This document shows positions 24,112 through 33,158 of a stretch of 64,000 bases of DNA, in pieces. Origin of the DNA: Rhizobium sp. 18055 (lineage in GTDB: Bacteria > Pseudomonadota > Alphaproteobacteria > Rhizobiales > Rhizobiaceae); the NCBI RefSeq assembly GCF_902706285.1, contig NZ_CACSKD010000001.1, positions 434,001 through 498,000 on the forward strand, given 5' to 3'. The position numbers and the translations under genes were made by a program. Each line of letters opens with the position of its first letter. The stretch's first letter is position 1. The notes below the pieces were generated by a model. The model made no database searches, was not told where the DNA came from, and saw nothing but the letters and a program-made list of their open reading frames with translations.

Positions 24112-26601
24112 ATGGAAATTCCGACATCGACCTACAGACTGCAGTTCCGAAACGGCATGACGTTCGACACTGCAGTCGAGCTGGTGCCTTACTTCAAGGC
24201 GCTGGGCATCAGCCACCTGTACGCCTCGCCGATCTTCACCGCGACCACCGCATCCACGCACGGCTACGACATTACCGACTGCAACGAGATAGACCCGGCG
24301 ATCGGTGGCAGGGACGGCTTTGCGCGTCTGAGCGCAGCATTGAAGGCTGCCGGGCTTGGCCTGATTGTCGATATCGTCCCCAACCACATGGCAGCAACAA
24401 CGGAAAATGCCTGGTGGGCCGATGTGTTGAAATTCGGCAGCGACAGCCGCTATGCCACCTATTTCGACATCGATTGGCGCGACCGCCTGACGCTGCCAAT
24501 CCTCGGGAAGCCGTTCGAGGACGCCCTGGCGGATGGCGACTTCGAACTGATGCAAAATCCTCAAACCGACGAATGGAGCCTTTCCTATTTCGAGACGCAT
24601 CTGCCATTAGCGCCAAGCAGCATGTCAGCCATCTCCGGCGACCCGAAAGACCGAGCGCTGATTTCACGTATCCACGATCTGCAGCCATACCGCCTGACAT
24701 TCTGGCGCGAGGCTGCGAAGACACTCAGCTACCGGCGCTTCTTCGAGGTAACAGGACTTGTGGGTCTGCGTGTCGAGGATGAGGTGGTCTTTGCTGACAG
24801 CCACCGCCTGGTTTTCGATTTGGTTGCCTCCGGCGCCGTCCAGGGCCTTCGCCTCGACCATATCGACGGGCTCGCCGATCCAGCCTCCTATCTTGAACGG
24901 TTGCGTACAGCCGTTGGGCCACAGACCTTCATCGTCGCCGAGAAGATCCTCGGGCCCGATGAAACCCTTTCGGCGGACTGGCCGATACAGGGAACCACCG
25001 GATACGAGTTCATCTCGGCGCTCAGCAACCTCTTCATTGATGCCGGCGGCATCCAGGAACTCGGCCGCGCCTACGAAAGCATATCGCCGGACACGGCGGA
25101 TTTTTCTGCCGGGCTTCGGGCAGCAAAAGTGCTCATGGTGACGCGCAACTTCGAGGGCGAGACCAATCGTCTGGTGCAGATGGCTCATTCGCTTCTTCCG
25201 AACTTCGATCGAGATGTACTGGCGGAAGCGATTGTGGAACTGCTGGTCGCCTTTCCTGTCTACCGTACTTACGGCCAGGCAGGGCAATGCTCCGCCACCG
25301 ACCGTGCTGTGCTCGATAAGGTTGTCAAGAATGCCGCAAAACATGTGGCCGACGCGCTTGCAATGGATTCGGTTGCCGGGCTTTTTCACAGCGGCGATCG
25401 GGCGGAGGAGTTTCAGCGGCGCTTTCAGCAACTCAGTGGCCCGGTCATGGCAAAGGCCATGGAGGACACGCTGTTTTATCGGCATAATCTGTTGCTTGCA
25501 GCAAACGAGGTCGGCGGCGAACCTGGCGAGCAGCCGGGCGGCGTTGAAGAGTTTCACAGGCTGATGCAGCAGAGGGCAAGGCTGCAACCGCACGGACTGT
25601 CGGCAACCTCCACCCATGACACCAAACGCGGGGAAGACGCCCGCGCTCGACTTTTCGTGCTCAGTGAAGAGCCGGACCTGTGGCGCCGCAGCGTCGAGCG
25701 TTGGCGCGAGATGAACCGCGACCGCCTTGTCGAACTTCCAGCCGGCCTGACGCCGAACGGCAACGTCGAGTGGATGCTCTACCAGTCGCTGGCTGGTATC
25801 TGGCCCGAGGAATTTAGAGATGGTGCCGCAGAGGCCCTCAAAGACCGTTTCATGCCCTATGCCGAGAAGGCGGTCCGGGAAGCAAAGATCGAGACAAGCT
25901 GGGACACACCGCATCAGCAATATGAGGAGGCAGTCACATCCTACGCTGCCGGGTTGACCGTCTCGGCCAATCTGACATTTCACGAGGATTTCGCCGAGGT
26001 GCTGAAGCCGTTGGTGGCAGCAGGATATCTCAACAGCCTTTCGCAGACGCTAATCAAGCTGACGGCACCCGGTATCCCCGATATCTATCAAGGGTCCGAG
26101 GTCTGCGATTTCAGCCTTGTCGATCCAGACAATCGCCGCCCCATCCATGCCAGGGAATTGGCGCACATACTCGCGTCCGACGAGCATATCGCCGAGTTGA
26201 CGCTGCCGGCACTGAAGCAGCGCATCGTCCAGATCGGCCTCAATCTGCGCAAACGAGAGCCGGCGTTGTTTGCGGAGGGGGAGTATCTGCCGCTTTCGGT
26301 GACGGGCAGCCATCGGGACCATGTCGTGGCGTTTGCCCGACGGCAGGGCGAGGCTTATGCAATCACGGTGGTGCCGCGCATGATGCTCGGACGGCTGGAA
26401 CCCGGCGCGCTGTTTGCCCCTGCAGAATTCTGGGCAAGTACCGATGTCGTTCTGCCGACGCAGTTCCAGGGTCAGAAGCGTGACTTATTGACCGGCCACA
26501 TGCACGAGGCCGCGGCGGTGTTGCCGGTGGCAGAAATCCTCGGCACGCAGCCGGTCGCCTTGTTGACGACAGATAGGGCGGCACACCTTGCTGCTCCGTA
26601 G
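24112..26601 (+). CDS. treY: Maltooligosyltrehalose synthase TreY
   Basis: GH13-family enzyme that turns the reducing end of a maltooligosaccharide or glycogen chain into a trehalosyl unit, 829 residues, cytoplasmic. It begins PTSTYRLQFRNGMTFDTAVE with YFKALGISHLYASPIFTATT, the usual TreY start. It has the GH13 boxes VDIVPNHMA, GLRLDHIDGL (catalytic Asp, about residue 248), VAEKIL (catalytic Glu, about 277) and PGIPDIYQGSEV near the C-terminus. The ATG at 24112 is chosen because the family begins there; an open GTG start at 23956 would add unrelated residues. treZ follows 73 bp later. A stress-promoter-like motif upstream suits osmotic or desiccation induction of trehalose synthesis. Confidence 0.96.
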   Translation: MEIPTSTYRLQFRNGMTFDTAVELVPYFKALGISHLYASPIFTATTASTHGYDITDCNEIDPAIGGRDGFARLSAALKAAGLGLIVDIVPNHMAATTENAWWADVLKFGSDSRYATYFDIDWRDRLTLPILGKPFEDALADGDFELMQNPQTDEWSLSYFETHLPLAPSSMSAISGDPKDRALISRIHDLQPYRLTFWREAAKTLSYRRFFEVTGLVGLRVEDEVVFADSHRLVFDLVASGAVQGLRLDHIDGLADPASYLERLRTAVGPQTFIVAEKILGPDETLSADWPIQGTTGYEFISALSNLFIDAGGIQELGRAYESISPDTADFSAGLRAAKVLMVTRNFEGETNRLVQMAHSLLPNFDRDVLAEAIVELLVAFPVYRTYGQAGQCSATDRAVLDKVVKNAAKHVADALAMDSVAGLFHSGDRAEEFQRRFQQLSGPVMAKAMEDTLFYRHNLLLAANEVGGEPGEQPGGVEEFHRLMQQRARLQPHGLSATSTHDTKRGEDARARLFVLSEEPDLWRRSVERWREMNRDRLVELPAGLTPNGNVEWMLYQSLAGIWPEEFRDGAAEALKDRFMPYAEKAVREAKIETSWDTPHQQYEEAVTSYAAGLTVSANLTFHEDFAEVLKPLVAAGYLNSLSQTLIKLTAPGIPDIYQGSEVCDFSLVDPDNRRPIHARELAHILASDEHIAELTLPALKQRIVQIGLNLRKREPALFAEGEYLPLSVTGSHRDHVVAFARRQGEAYAITVVPRMMLGRLEPGALFAPAEFWASTDVVLPTQFQGQKRDLLTGHMHEAAAVLPVAEILGTQPVALLTTDRAAHLAAP

Positions 26602-26674
26602 ATCTGCTTCTCCAGTAGATATCGACGGATCGGCATCCGCTCCCGCTCATTGACGCTCTGTCCAGCCCTCAACC

Positions 26675-28471
26675 ATGATCGAAAGGCTTCGCGTGACTGA
26701 CATGATGTTCGGCCCCATAAATTCCGGCAGCGGAGTTCGCTTTCGCCTTTGGGCCCCGCTTGTCGATAGTGTCGGCTTGAAATTGGCGGATCGCGAGCCA
26801 CAAGACATGCAACGATCCGCCGACGGCTGGTACGACTGCGACATCGCCGATGCCGGACCGGGGTCGCTATACCGATTTGTCCTGCCGGACGGCCGTCAGG
26901 TGCCCGATCCGGCCTCCAGGTTTCAGCCACACGACGTGCATGGCTTCAGCGAGGTCATCGATCTGAAGTCCTATCGCTGGAAGAACTCCAACTGGGCCGG
27001 ACGAGCCTGGGAAGAACTCGTCATCTACGAGATGCATATCGGCACCTTCACTGACGAAGGCACCTTCCTGGCCGCGATCGATCGGCTCGATCATCTCGCG
27101 CGATTGGGCGTCACTGCGATCCAGCTTATGCCGCTTGCGGATTTTCCCGGCCGCTATGGCTGGGGCTATGATGGCGTATTGCCCTATGCGCCCGATAGCA
27201 GCTACGGCCGGCCGGAGCACCTGATGGCATTGGTGGATGCAGCGCATCAGCGCGGCATCTGCGTTCTTCTTGATGTGGTCTACAATCACTTCGGCCCCGA
27301 CGGAAATTACCTGCCCTCCTATGCGCCCCTGTTCAGCGACAGCCACCAGACGCCCTGGGGCAACGGGATCAACTACGACGGCGAAGGGTCGGGACCGATA
27401 CGCGAGTTCGCGATCCAGAATGCCATCTATTGGGTGACAGAGTTCAAACTCGACGGGCTGCGGCTGGATGCCGTCCACGCCATCAAGGACGATAGCCGCG
27501 AGCATTTCCTCATCGAACTCGCACGCCGCGTCCGCGCAGAGGCCGGCGTTCGCCATGTGCATCTCATCGTGGAAAACGAGGACAACAACACTGATCTGCT
27601 GAAGCGCGACGAAAGCGGCGATGCAACGCTCTTTACCGCGCAATGGAACGACGACATCCACCATGTGCTGCACATCACAGCCACAGGCGAAACCTTCGGC
27701 TATTACGGCGACTATGCGCAAGACACCAACGCCATCGGCCGGGCGCTTGCGGAGGGCTTCGTGTTTCAAGGGCAGCATATGCCCTATCGCGGTGAAGCGC
27801 GGGGGAAAAGCACGTTGGCTCTGCCACCGACTGCCTTCATTTCTTTCATCCAGAACCATGACCAGATCGGCAACAGAGCAACGGGCGACAGGGTCATCGC
27901 CGCCCAGTCAGCAGAGATGGCAAAGGCGATCGCCGCCGTCTACCTGCTTGCGCCACAGATACCCATGCTGTTCATGGGTGAAGAATGGGGAGCGCAAGAG
28001 CCCTTCCCCTATTTCTGCGATCTCAACGAAGAGCTCAACGCAATGGTCCGCAAAGGCCGCCGGGAAGAACTCTCGCGGCTACCGGGTTTCGATGCCGACG
28101 ATCTGCTCGACCCAACGGCACCCTCGACATTCGAGATGGCCAAACTCGCCTGGTGGAACATCTCCCATGCTCCCTACTCGGAGATGCTCGATTTCTACAG
28201 CATGCTTTTGAAGATCCGACACCAGGAGATCGTGCCGCTGCTGCGTGGCGCCAAGCGCGGCACCTTCGCCACTGACCCGAATGCTGCTGCCGTCGCAATC
28301 GACTGGCCGTTGGCAGGTGGGGGACGGCTTCATTTGCGTGCAAACCTTGGCAACGATGGCCTATCGCCAGACATCCGCGCAACAGATGCCCGGGAGGTAT
28401 TCAGCCTGGGATCTGCAAACGGCGGCAAACTTTCGCCGTGGTCGGTATTTTGGAGCATCAGCCCCGGCTAA
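26675..28471 (+). CDS. treZ: Malto-oligosyltrehalose trehalohydrolase TreZ
   Basis: GH13-family enzyme that releases free trehalose from the product of TreY, 598 residues. The N-terminal carbohydrate-binding-like domain contains SGSGVRFRLWAPLVDSVGLK. Catalytic-domain boxes are YEMHIGTFTDEGTF, DVVYNHFGPDGNY, DGLRLDAVHAI (nucleophile Asp, about residue 263), IVENEDNN (acid/base Glu, about 300) and FIQNHDQIGNRATG. The start is uncertain: ATG at 26675, or at 26702 which would give MMFGPINSGSGVRF as in many TreZ proteins. treX/glgX is not next to it in this window, so debranching must be encoded elsewhere. Confidence 0.96.
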   Translation: MIERLRVTDMMFGPINSGSGVRFRLWAPLVDSVGLKLADREPQDMQRSADGWYDCDIADAGPGSLYRFVLPDGRQVPDPASRFQPHDVHGFSEVIDLKSYRWKNSNWAGRAWEELVIYEMHIGTFTDEGTFLAAIDRLDHLARLGVTAIQLMPLADFPGRYGWGYDGVLPYAPDSSYGRPEHLMALVDAAHQRGICVLLDVVYNHFGPDGNYLPSYAPLFSDSHQTPWGNGINYDGEGSGPIREFAIQNAIYWVTEFKLDGLRLDAVHAIKDDSREHFLIELARRVRAEAGVRHVHLIVENEDNNTDLLKRDESGDATLFTAQWNDDIHHVLHITATGETFGYYGDYAQDTNAIGRALAEGFVFQGQHMPYRGEARGKSTLALPPTAFISFIQNHDQIGNRATGDRVIAAQSAEMAKAIAAVYLLAPQIPMLFMGEEWGAQEPFPYFCDLNEELNAMVRKGRREELSRLPGFDADDLLDPTAPSTFEMAKLAWWNISHAPYSEMLDFYSMLLKIRHQEIVPLLRGAKRGTFATDPNAAAVAIDWPLAGGGRLHLRANLGNDGLSPDIRATDAREVFSLGSANGGKLSPWSVFWSISPG

Positions 28472-28525
28472 CGCAGATGGTCGCCGTTCCGCGATCAAAC
28501 GTTCGTGTGCCGCCGGTGCGGCATG

Positions 28526-28551
28526 GGAACCAACGCCGGGGCGTTCGAGTT
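28526..28551 (+). promoter_or_regulatory. Candidate EcfG/RpoE2-type stress promoter
   Basis: GGAAC (28526-28530), 18 nt, GTT (28549-28551), 34 bp before the ATG at 28586. Confidence 0.45.
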
Positions 28552-28585
28552 TCGCTTTGCGAACGTCACATAGACAGCAGGCCAA

Positions 28586-28777
28586 ATGACCAGACCCAGA
28601 GAAAAATCGAACAAAGAGACCCGCGAGAAGCGCTTCGTTGAAACAGAGAAAGTTGCATCCGAAATGATCGAGGCGGAAGCCCGCAGCAAGAAGGAAAAAA
28701 CCGAACGCCTGCGTGCGATCCGCCTGGCCGCGCAGCAAAAGAGCGTTCCGTCCGAAGACGACACGACACCGGATTAA
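28586..28777 (+). CDS. Small basic/acidic helical protein
   Basis: A 63-residue, extremely charged protein (REKSNKETREKRFVETEKVA, then KKEKTERLRAIRLAAQQKSV), predicted as a single long helix. Similar Lys/Glu-rich small proteins are conserved among rhizobia and have no known role. The ATG follows AGCAGG with a gap of about 5 nt. A stress-promoter-like motif lies just upstream, adding it to the probable EcfG set. It follows treZ after 114 bp in the same direction. Confidence 0.72.
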   Translation: MTRPREKSNKETREKRFVETEKVASEMIEAEARSKKEKTERLRAIRLAAQQKSVPSEDDTTPD

Positions 28778-28935
28778 AGGATCGCAACGCAGCAGTCAGT
28801 TGCAAGGTGGTCGTTGTCGCGGCAACGTCGCGCCGCAGAGCAATGGCGTTGCGCTTCTGTGGTGTTTTCGCTACGCTGTAATCAATATCAATGGTCGCCA
28901 AGCCATCGCGGCGACCTAGCAAACGGAGTGTCAGC

Positions 28936-29259
28936 ATGCTGCCGTCTCAATGCCGGATGGCTCGAGCGGCTCTCGACATGGGCGTTCGAGAGCTGGCCGA
29001 GTTGGCGCAGGTATCGACGAACACCATCACGCGTTTCGAAAAAGGCGAGGAGCCGCTCAAACCTCGGACAGTGTCGGCGATCCAGGCTGCGCTGGAATCT
29101 GCCGGCCTGGCATTCGTCGATGGTGATTATTCCGGCTCGGGCGGTCCCGGCGTCCGGCTGACGCAGCCCGCCGGCGGATCGCTCGACGTCAATGAAGACG
29201 AGATGGTGCAGTACAGGGAATATCTCGAAAACGATGCCCCGCCTGGTGCTGGCGGCTGA
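28936..29259 (+). CDS. XRE-family helix-turn-helix protein
   Basis: A 107-residue DNA-binding protein. The helix-turn-helix covers about residues 6-60: CRMARAALDMGVRELAELAQ, then VSTNTITRFEKGEEPLKPRT. It is followed by the short beta segment AALESAGLAFVDGDYSGSGG-PGVRLT, seen in many small alphaproteobacterial XRE proteins in which the domain ends with a PGVRL motif. The start is the ATG at 28936 with GGAG 7 nt upstream; an in-frame ATG at 28891 has no such site. It is followed 15 bp later by an uncharacterised gene, so the two are probably one transcript. Confidence 0.83.
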   Translation: MLPSQCRMARAALDMGVRELAELAQVSTNTITRFEKGEEPLKPRTVSAIQAALESAGLAFVDGDYSGSGGPGVRLTQPAGGSLDVNEDEMVQYREYLENDAPPGAGG

Positions 29260-29274
29260 AAGGAACTGAGCGGT

Positions 29275-29622
29275 ATGAGCTACGACTTCCACGTAGGCCA
29301 GAAGGTGGTCTGCATCGACGACAAGTTCAAACATGTCAGCATCGATCAGGGCATTCGCAAGGGCGAAATCTATACGCTTCGGTGGGTCGGCGAATACACC
29401 CACTACATCGACGGCACGTTCTTCGGCGTCAAGCTCGATGAGATCCACCGCGGGAACGATGACGGCCCGGAGGGCTACGGTGCAGCCGACATGCCGTTCA
29501 GAGCGACCCGGTTCCGCCCGCTCGCCAAGGACAAGATAGGATCGCTGCGCAAGCTGCTCGCACCGACCCCGGATGCACCCGTCGAGCCAAAGCAGAAGGT
29601 TCGCAAGAAGGAGGAAGTGTGA
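29275..29622 (+). CDS. Uncharacterised protein
   Basis: A 115-residue protein. Its N-terminal 70 residues look like a small beta-barrel (YDFHVGQKVVCIDDKFKHVS, then GEIYTLRWVGEYTHYIDGTF), a pattern shared by hypothetical proteins of rhizobial genomes and prophages. The C-terminus is a Lys-rich tail (PKQKVRKKEEV). GAAAGGAACTGAGCGGT precedes the ATG. It is downstream of the XRE gene and ahead of a terminator. No function is assigned; an origin from phage or plasmid is possible. Confidence 0.68.
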   Translation: MSYDFHVGQKVVCIDDKFKHVSIDQGIRKGEIYTLRWVGEYTHYIDGTFFGVKLDEIHRGNDDGPEGYGAADMPFRATRFRPLAKDKIGSLRKLLAPTPDAPVEPKQKVRKKEEV

Positions 29623-29764
29623 ATTCGGGATTGACCTTAGCACCCGGCGAGCACCACACTTTACGCTTGCAAGCGCCTGCGATTGCGTTACATTCAACTT
29701 ACGTAATTCGTTTCTGACCGCTGACCACGGATGTACTGGCAGCTGTTGTCGATACGGGTCGAAG

Positions 29765-29796
29765 AAGGTCGGTGCGATTTCGCCCCGGCCTTTTTC
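29765..29796 (+). terminator. Rho-independent terminator
   Basis: AAGGTCGG (29765-29772) pairs with CCGGCCTT (29785-29792), including one T-G pair, followed by a run of T. It is 143 nt after the preceding stop and faces the convergent topoisomerase gene. Confidence 0.75.
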
Positions 29797-29900
29797 TTTG
29801 CAATGGCTTTGTAGCGCAAGGCCCAAGGGGCTGGTTGAAACAGCTTCTCAGCGCTATCCGCCAAGCATCAATTGGCCAGCGACTATTGCGGGTGTCAGGT

Positions 29901-30959
29901 TCATTCCGCCGATCTCAGCCAGTGAAGCACCCTTAGCTCCTCTTCGTCCATCCAGCTTAAGAGCCGCTTGCTCCTCGTCATCCGTGTCTCAAGTATCTGG
30001 CCAAGGCGTCCGGCCTTGAAGTCTTCGAAAACCGCGGGATGAATGTATGAACTGCGGCAGACCGCCCGGGTATTGACGAGCTTCAGCGCCACGGTGTCGA
30101 TCACCTCGTTCAGCTGGCGGGAAATCGCACGCTCCGACGTCGCGACCTCCAGGGGCGCGAGGGCAGCAATCGCAGCACACGTCGCACCCCAGGTTCGGAA
30201 CTGCCGCGAGCTGAATTCCTCACCGGCCGCGTCCCTGATGTAGGCGTTCACATCCTGAGACGATATCTGCCTGAACGTACCGTCGTCGGACATGCATTTG
30301 AACAGTTGCTGCCCCGGCAGTTCCTGCAGTCTGCGAACCACATTTGCAATCCGACGATCAGTGTGGACGAGGTTCCACTGCTTACCCGACTTTCCCTTGA
30401 ACCGGAACTTCACGCTTGATCCTTGGATCGTCACGTGACGGTTGCGAAGCGTCGTCAGCCCGTAGGAGCCATTGCTCGCGGCATAGGTGGCATTGCCGAT
30501 ACGGATGTACAGGTTGTCCAACAGCCACACCACGGCCGCAAGCGCCTTGTCCATTGTCAGCCTCGGCGCCCGCAAATCGGCATCAACGCGCGCGCGTATG
30601 TCAGGCAGGCAAGAGCCGAAGTGTACAAGACGCTCGAACTTGGCCCGGGCGCGCTCGGCATGCCATTCCGGATGATAGCGGTATTGCCTGCGTCCCCTTG
30701 CATCGGTTCCGACCGCCTGCAGATGCGAAAGCGCGTTGGTGGAAATATGGACGTCGGTATAGGCTGGCGGAATGGCCAGAGCATTCAGGCGTGCAACCTC
30801 GTCTTTGTCGATGATGCGGCGACGATCGGGCGTGTAATACAGGAAGCCATTCCTGCCGGGCTTGCGCGTAATGCCATCCACAATATCGGACGTGTAGACG
30901 AGGCCAACAGGCATAAGCTCTGCTGCTACCACGTCGATCGATTTCACCGTCTCGTTCAT
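29901..30959 (-). CDS. DNA topoisomerase IB (poxvirus type)
   Basis: Monomeric type IB topoisomerase that relaxes supercoils through a 3'-phosphotyrosine, 352 residues, the usual length of the bacterial homologues of the vaccinia enzyme. The N-terminal domain has KPGRNGFLYYTPDRRRIIDK. The catalytic domain contains TTLRNRHVTIQGSSVKFRFK with KGKSGK, FRTWGATCAA, and the active-site tyrosine in VCRSSYIHPAVF near the C-terminus. The start is the ATG at 30959. In rhizobia this gene is accessory and often sits with stress genes. A GGAAC-N18-GTT motif lies immediately before it, though unusually close to the start codon. Confidence 0.93.
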   Translation of the reverse strand: MNETVKSIDVVAAELMPVGLVYTSDIVDGITRKPGRNGFLYYTPDRRRIIDKDEVARLNALAIPPAYTDVHISTNALSHLQAVGTDARGRRQYRYHPEWHAERARAKFERLVHFGSCLPDIRARVDADLRAPRLTMDKALAAVVWLLDNLYIRIGNATYAASNGSYGLTTLRNRHVTIQGSSVKFRFKGKSGKQWNLVHTDRRIANVVRRLQELPGQQLFKCMSDDGTFRQISSQDVNAYIRDAAGEEFSSRQFRTWGATCAAIAALAPLEVATSERAISRQLNEVIDTVALKLVNTRAVCRSSYIHPAVFEDFKAGRLGQILETRMTRSKRLLSWMDEEELRVLHWLRSAE

Positions 30960-30967
30960 GACGCAAT

Positions 30968-30993
30968 AACTTCGTCATCACAGATTCAGTTCC
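30968..30993 (-). promoter_or_regulatory. Weak candidate EcfG-type promoter of topoisomerase IB
   Basis: On the minus strand GGAAC (complement of 30989-30993), 18 nt, GTT (complement of 30968-30970). The -10 element is only 8 nt from the ATG, so the transcript would be almost leaderless. Confidence 0.3.
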
Positions 30994-31041
30994 CGCATCC
31001 GGCGCCAAACCTTGGTGGCCATCAGCGGGCGTGAAACCCGT

Positions 31042-31428
31042 TCAGGGGTTCGTGCGGAGGTAGGCTATCAAATCGGCGATTTCCGAACTCGTCCAGAGGC
31101 CTCCGAAGCTCATGCTCGTTCCCGGTACCTTCTTCCGCGGGCTATAGAGGAATTCAGAAAGCGATGCATCGTCCCAAACAAGGCCTCCGGCGCCGGCTGC
31201 CTGCATGGCCTGTGAATACTTGAAATCGGCAACCGCACCTGCGCGCCGCCCGAACACGCCTTTCAAGTGCGGCCCGAACTTGTTCGTATCGGAATCGGCG
31301 ACATGACAGGCAACGCAGAGCCGGAAGACCCGCCTACCATGGTCGATATCTTCCGCCGATGCCAATCCGACGCCTGCGACAAGAATTGCAATCGAAACGG
31401 CACTCGTCGCTACTGGCTTTTTGCGCAT
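31042..31428 (-). CDS. Class I cytochrome c
   Basis: Periplasmic mono-haem cytochrome c, 128 residues. A signal peptide (VSIAILVAGVGLASA) precedes the mature chain. The haem motif is CVACH (residues about 38-42 of the ORF), followed by NKFGPHLKGVFGRRAGAV, typical of the cytochrome c2/c550 group. The methionine ligand is in GTSMSFGG, and the C-terminal helix is SSEIADLIAYLRTNP. The start is the ATG at 31428; TTG at 31446 is less likely. It stands alone between topoisomerase IB and the MocR-type gene. The electron partner is not indicated. Confidence 0.92.
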   Translation of the reverse strand: MRKKPVATSAVSIAILVAGVGLASAEDIDHGRRVFRLCVACHVADSDTNKFGPHLKGVFGRRAGAVADFKYSQAMQAAGAGGLVWDDASLSEFLYSPRKKVPGTSMSFGGLWTSSEIADLIAYLRTNP

Positions 31429-31446
31429 GGCACTTTGAACTTTCAA

Positions 31447-32844
31447 TCAGAAGAATGCGGCCGACATTTCCGGCGAACCTTCGAGCGAGTGCGCCATCAG
31501 TTCAAGTGCATTTTGCAGGCCCAACCGCGTGATTGGTCCGCCAAGGCAAACCCGGACGGTTTCCGTCGCTGGTCCTTCGACGGTAAAAGCGTCGCTGGCG
31601 ACGATGCCGATCCCGGACGATCGCATGTGGCTGGCGAAGGTCGACCGTGTCCAGCCATGCGGGAGCGGCAGCCAGATGTTGAAGGCGATCGGATCTGCCT
31701 CGAAGCTGCCTTTGGGAAGGATGGCATGCGCCATGTGCTGGCGGACAGCCGCCTCGAGGCGAATGAACCGCAGGATCATGTCGGCCGTTCCATCCTCGAT
31801 CCAACGCGTTGCAAGCGCCACCATGAGCGGCGATGCCATGACGTTGCTGGCGCGCATGGCACTGACGAACGGCCACGCGGCTTTGGTGTCGGGCGCAACG
31901 ACATAGGCCAGGCGAAGCCCGGCACCGATGCATTTCGCCAAACCGCCAATATGCCAGGTCAGATCGGGCGCCATGGCGGCAAGGGGCGCTGGCCCATGGA
32001 GCGGGATGAAGCCGTAAGCGTCGTCCTCGACGATCGGCACATGATATTTGCGCGCAACGGCACAGATGTCCTCACGTCGCTTTTGCGGGATCGTCAGTGT
32101 CGTCGGGTTCTGGATCGTTGGGTTGAGATAGAGCGCCTTCGGCTTCAACCGTTCGCAGGCGTCTGCAAATGCGTCCGGCAGAATACCATCTGCATCCATC
32201 TGCAGGCCGAGAAGATTGAGCCGCAGTTGCGCGGCAATCGAGCGTATCCCGGGATAGGTAATGCTCTCCGACAGGATAATCTCGCCCGGTTTGGCGAGTA
32301 TGCCGAAAATGGCGAGCAGCGCCGGGTGAGCGCCCGGCGTGACGAAGATGCGCTCCTGCGACGGCACGAGACCGCGCCGGCTGAGCCACGAGGCTGCCGC
32401 CTCCTTGTCCATCGCCGATCCGCCAAACCCCTGATAGCGCAACAGCGGCACCATGTCTGCCGCGACTGCCTTCAGACCATCCTGCATGCGGGCCAGCAGC
32501 TCCGGATCGTCAGGCTCCGGCGGCATATTCATCGACAGATCGATCGCCAGAGCCCGGCGCGGGTCGGCGCGGTCGTGCGCCCAGGCGCGATCGGCCCCAT
32601 CGAGCGCCAGGATGAATGTACCACGGCCGACATGGGTATCGACCAGCCCGCGCTTGCGTGCCTCGACATAGCCGCGCGCCACCGTGGTGAAATCGATCGA
32701 CAGGCGCTTGGCCAGTTCACGCTGCGGCGGCAGCCGGTCTCCCGGCGCCAGCCGCCCTGTTTTGATGTCCATATGGATCACATCGGCGATAGCCATGTAG
32801 CGAGGGCCACTGCTGCGGCTCAGGTCTGGAAACCAATCGTTCAT
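31447..32844 (-). CDS. MocR-type (GntR plus aminotransferase) transcriptional regulator
   Basis: Regulator of the MocR/PdxR class, 465 residues. The N-terminal GntR winged helix has YMAIADVIHMDIKTGRLAPG and LPPQRELAKRLSIDFTTVAR. A fold-type I aminotransferase domain follows, with the PLP lysine in IGGLAKCIGAGLRLAYVVAP. The ATG at 32844 is preferred to a longer upstream frame. It is transcribed divergently from the Nit1C operon across a 363-bp region, so it is a candidate regulator of that region, although Nit1C clusters elsewhere use a sigma-54 activator. The effector is probably an amino acid or vitamin B6 compound, as for other MocR proteins. Confidence 0.9.
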   Translation of the reverse strand: MNDWFPDLSRSSGPRYMAIADVIHMDIKTGRLAPGDRLPPQRELAKRLSIDFTTVARGYVEARKRGLVDTHVGRGTFILALDGADRAWAHDRADPRRALAIDLSMNMPPEPDDPELLARMQDGLKAVAADMVPLLRYQGFGGSAMDKEAAASWLSRRGLVPSQERIFVTPGAHPALLAIFGILAKPGEIILSESITYPGIRSIAAQLRLNLLGLQMDADGILPDAFADACERLKPKALYLNPTIQNPTTLTIPQKRREDICAVARKYHVPIVEDDAYGFIPLHGPAPLAAMAPDLTWHIGGLAKCIGAGLRLAYVVAPDTKAAWPFVSAMRASNVMASPLMVALATRWIEDGTADMILRFIRLEAAVRQHMAHAILPKGSFEADPIAFNIWLPLPHGWTRSTFASHMRSSGIGIVASDAFTVEGPATETVRVCLGGPITRLGLQNALELMAHSLEGSPEMSAAFF

Positions 32845-33082
32845 TCGACAATCTCTGCTGCGCTCGATTTGGATTGACTGTATATTGTTGCACTCGGAAT
32901 ATGTCACTCATTTTGTAGGAGATACGCGTAAACATTGCCGATGCAACGGATCCGAGTTATCTTTGCGGATAGCGGCGACCTTATTGATGGTTTATTGACT
33001 GCATTCACTTTTCATCACCTTGCAACATTTCTTAGCGCTTAAATGGAGTCTGTTTACGCAGAACGACTGTAGCCAGCAATAA

Positions 33083-33140
33083 TTGAATGTATTTTTGTAT
33101 GGATATTTGCGGATATTGAATGCTATTTATGCACATTCAA
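33083..33140. repeat. TTGAATG repeats upstream of the sigma-54 promoter
   Basis: TTGAATG occurs at 33083-33089 and 33116-33122, 33 bp apart (about three helical turns), and in inverted form CATTCAA at 33134-33140. The last two form a perfect inverted repeat with an 11-bp centre, ending 2 bp before the -24 box. They are possible activator or IHF-linked sites. Confidence 0.5.
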
Positions 33141-33142
33141 TC

Positions 33143-33158
33143 TGGCACGGCGCTTGCA
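33143..33158 (+). promoter_or_regulatory. Sigma-54 (RpoN) promoter of the Nit1C operon
   Basis: TGGCACGGCGCTTGCA is an exact match to the -24/-12 consensus TGGCACG-N4-TTGCW. The MSMEG_0572-family gene starts 49 bp downstream. Control by NtrC or another enhancer-binding protein under nitrogen limitation is expected. Confidence 0.88.

Noticed and set aside
31267..32877. 536-codon plus-strand frame opposite the cytochrome c and MocR genes
   Set aside because: It runs through two convincing minus-strand genes and has no domain pattern.
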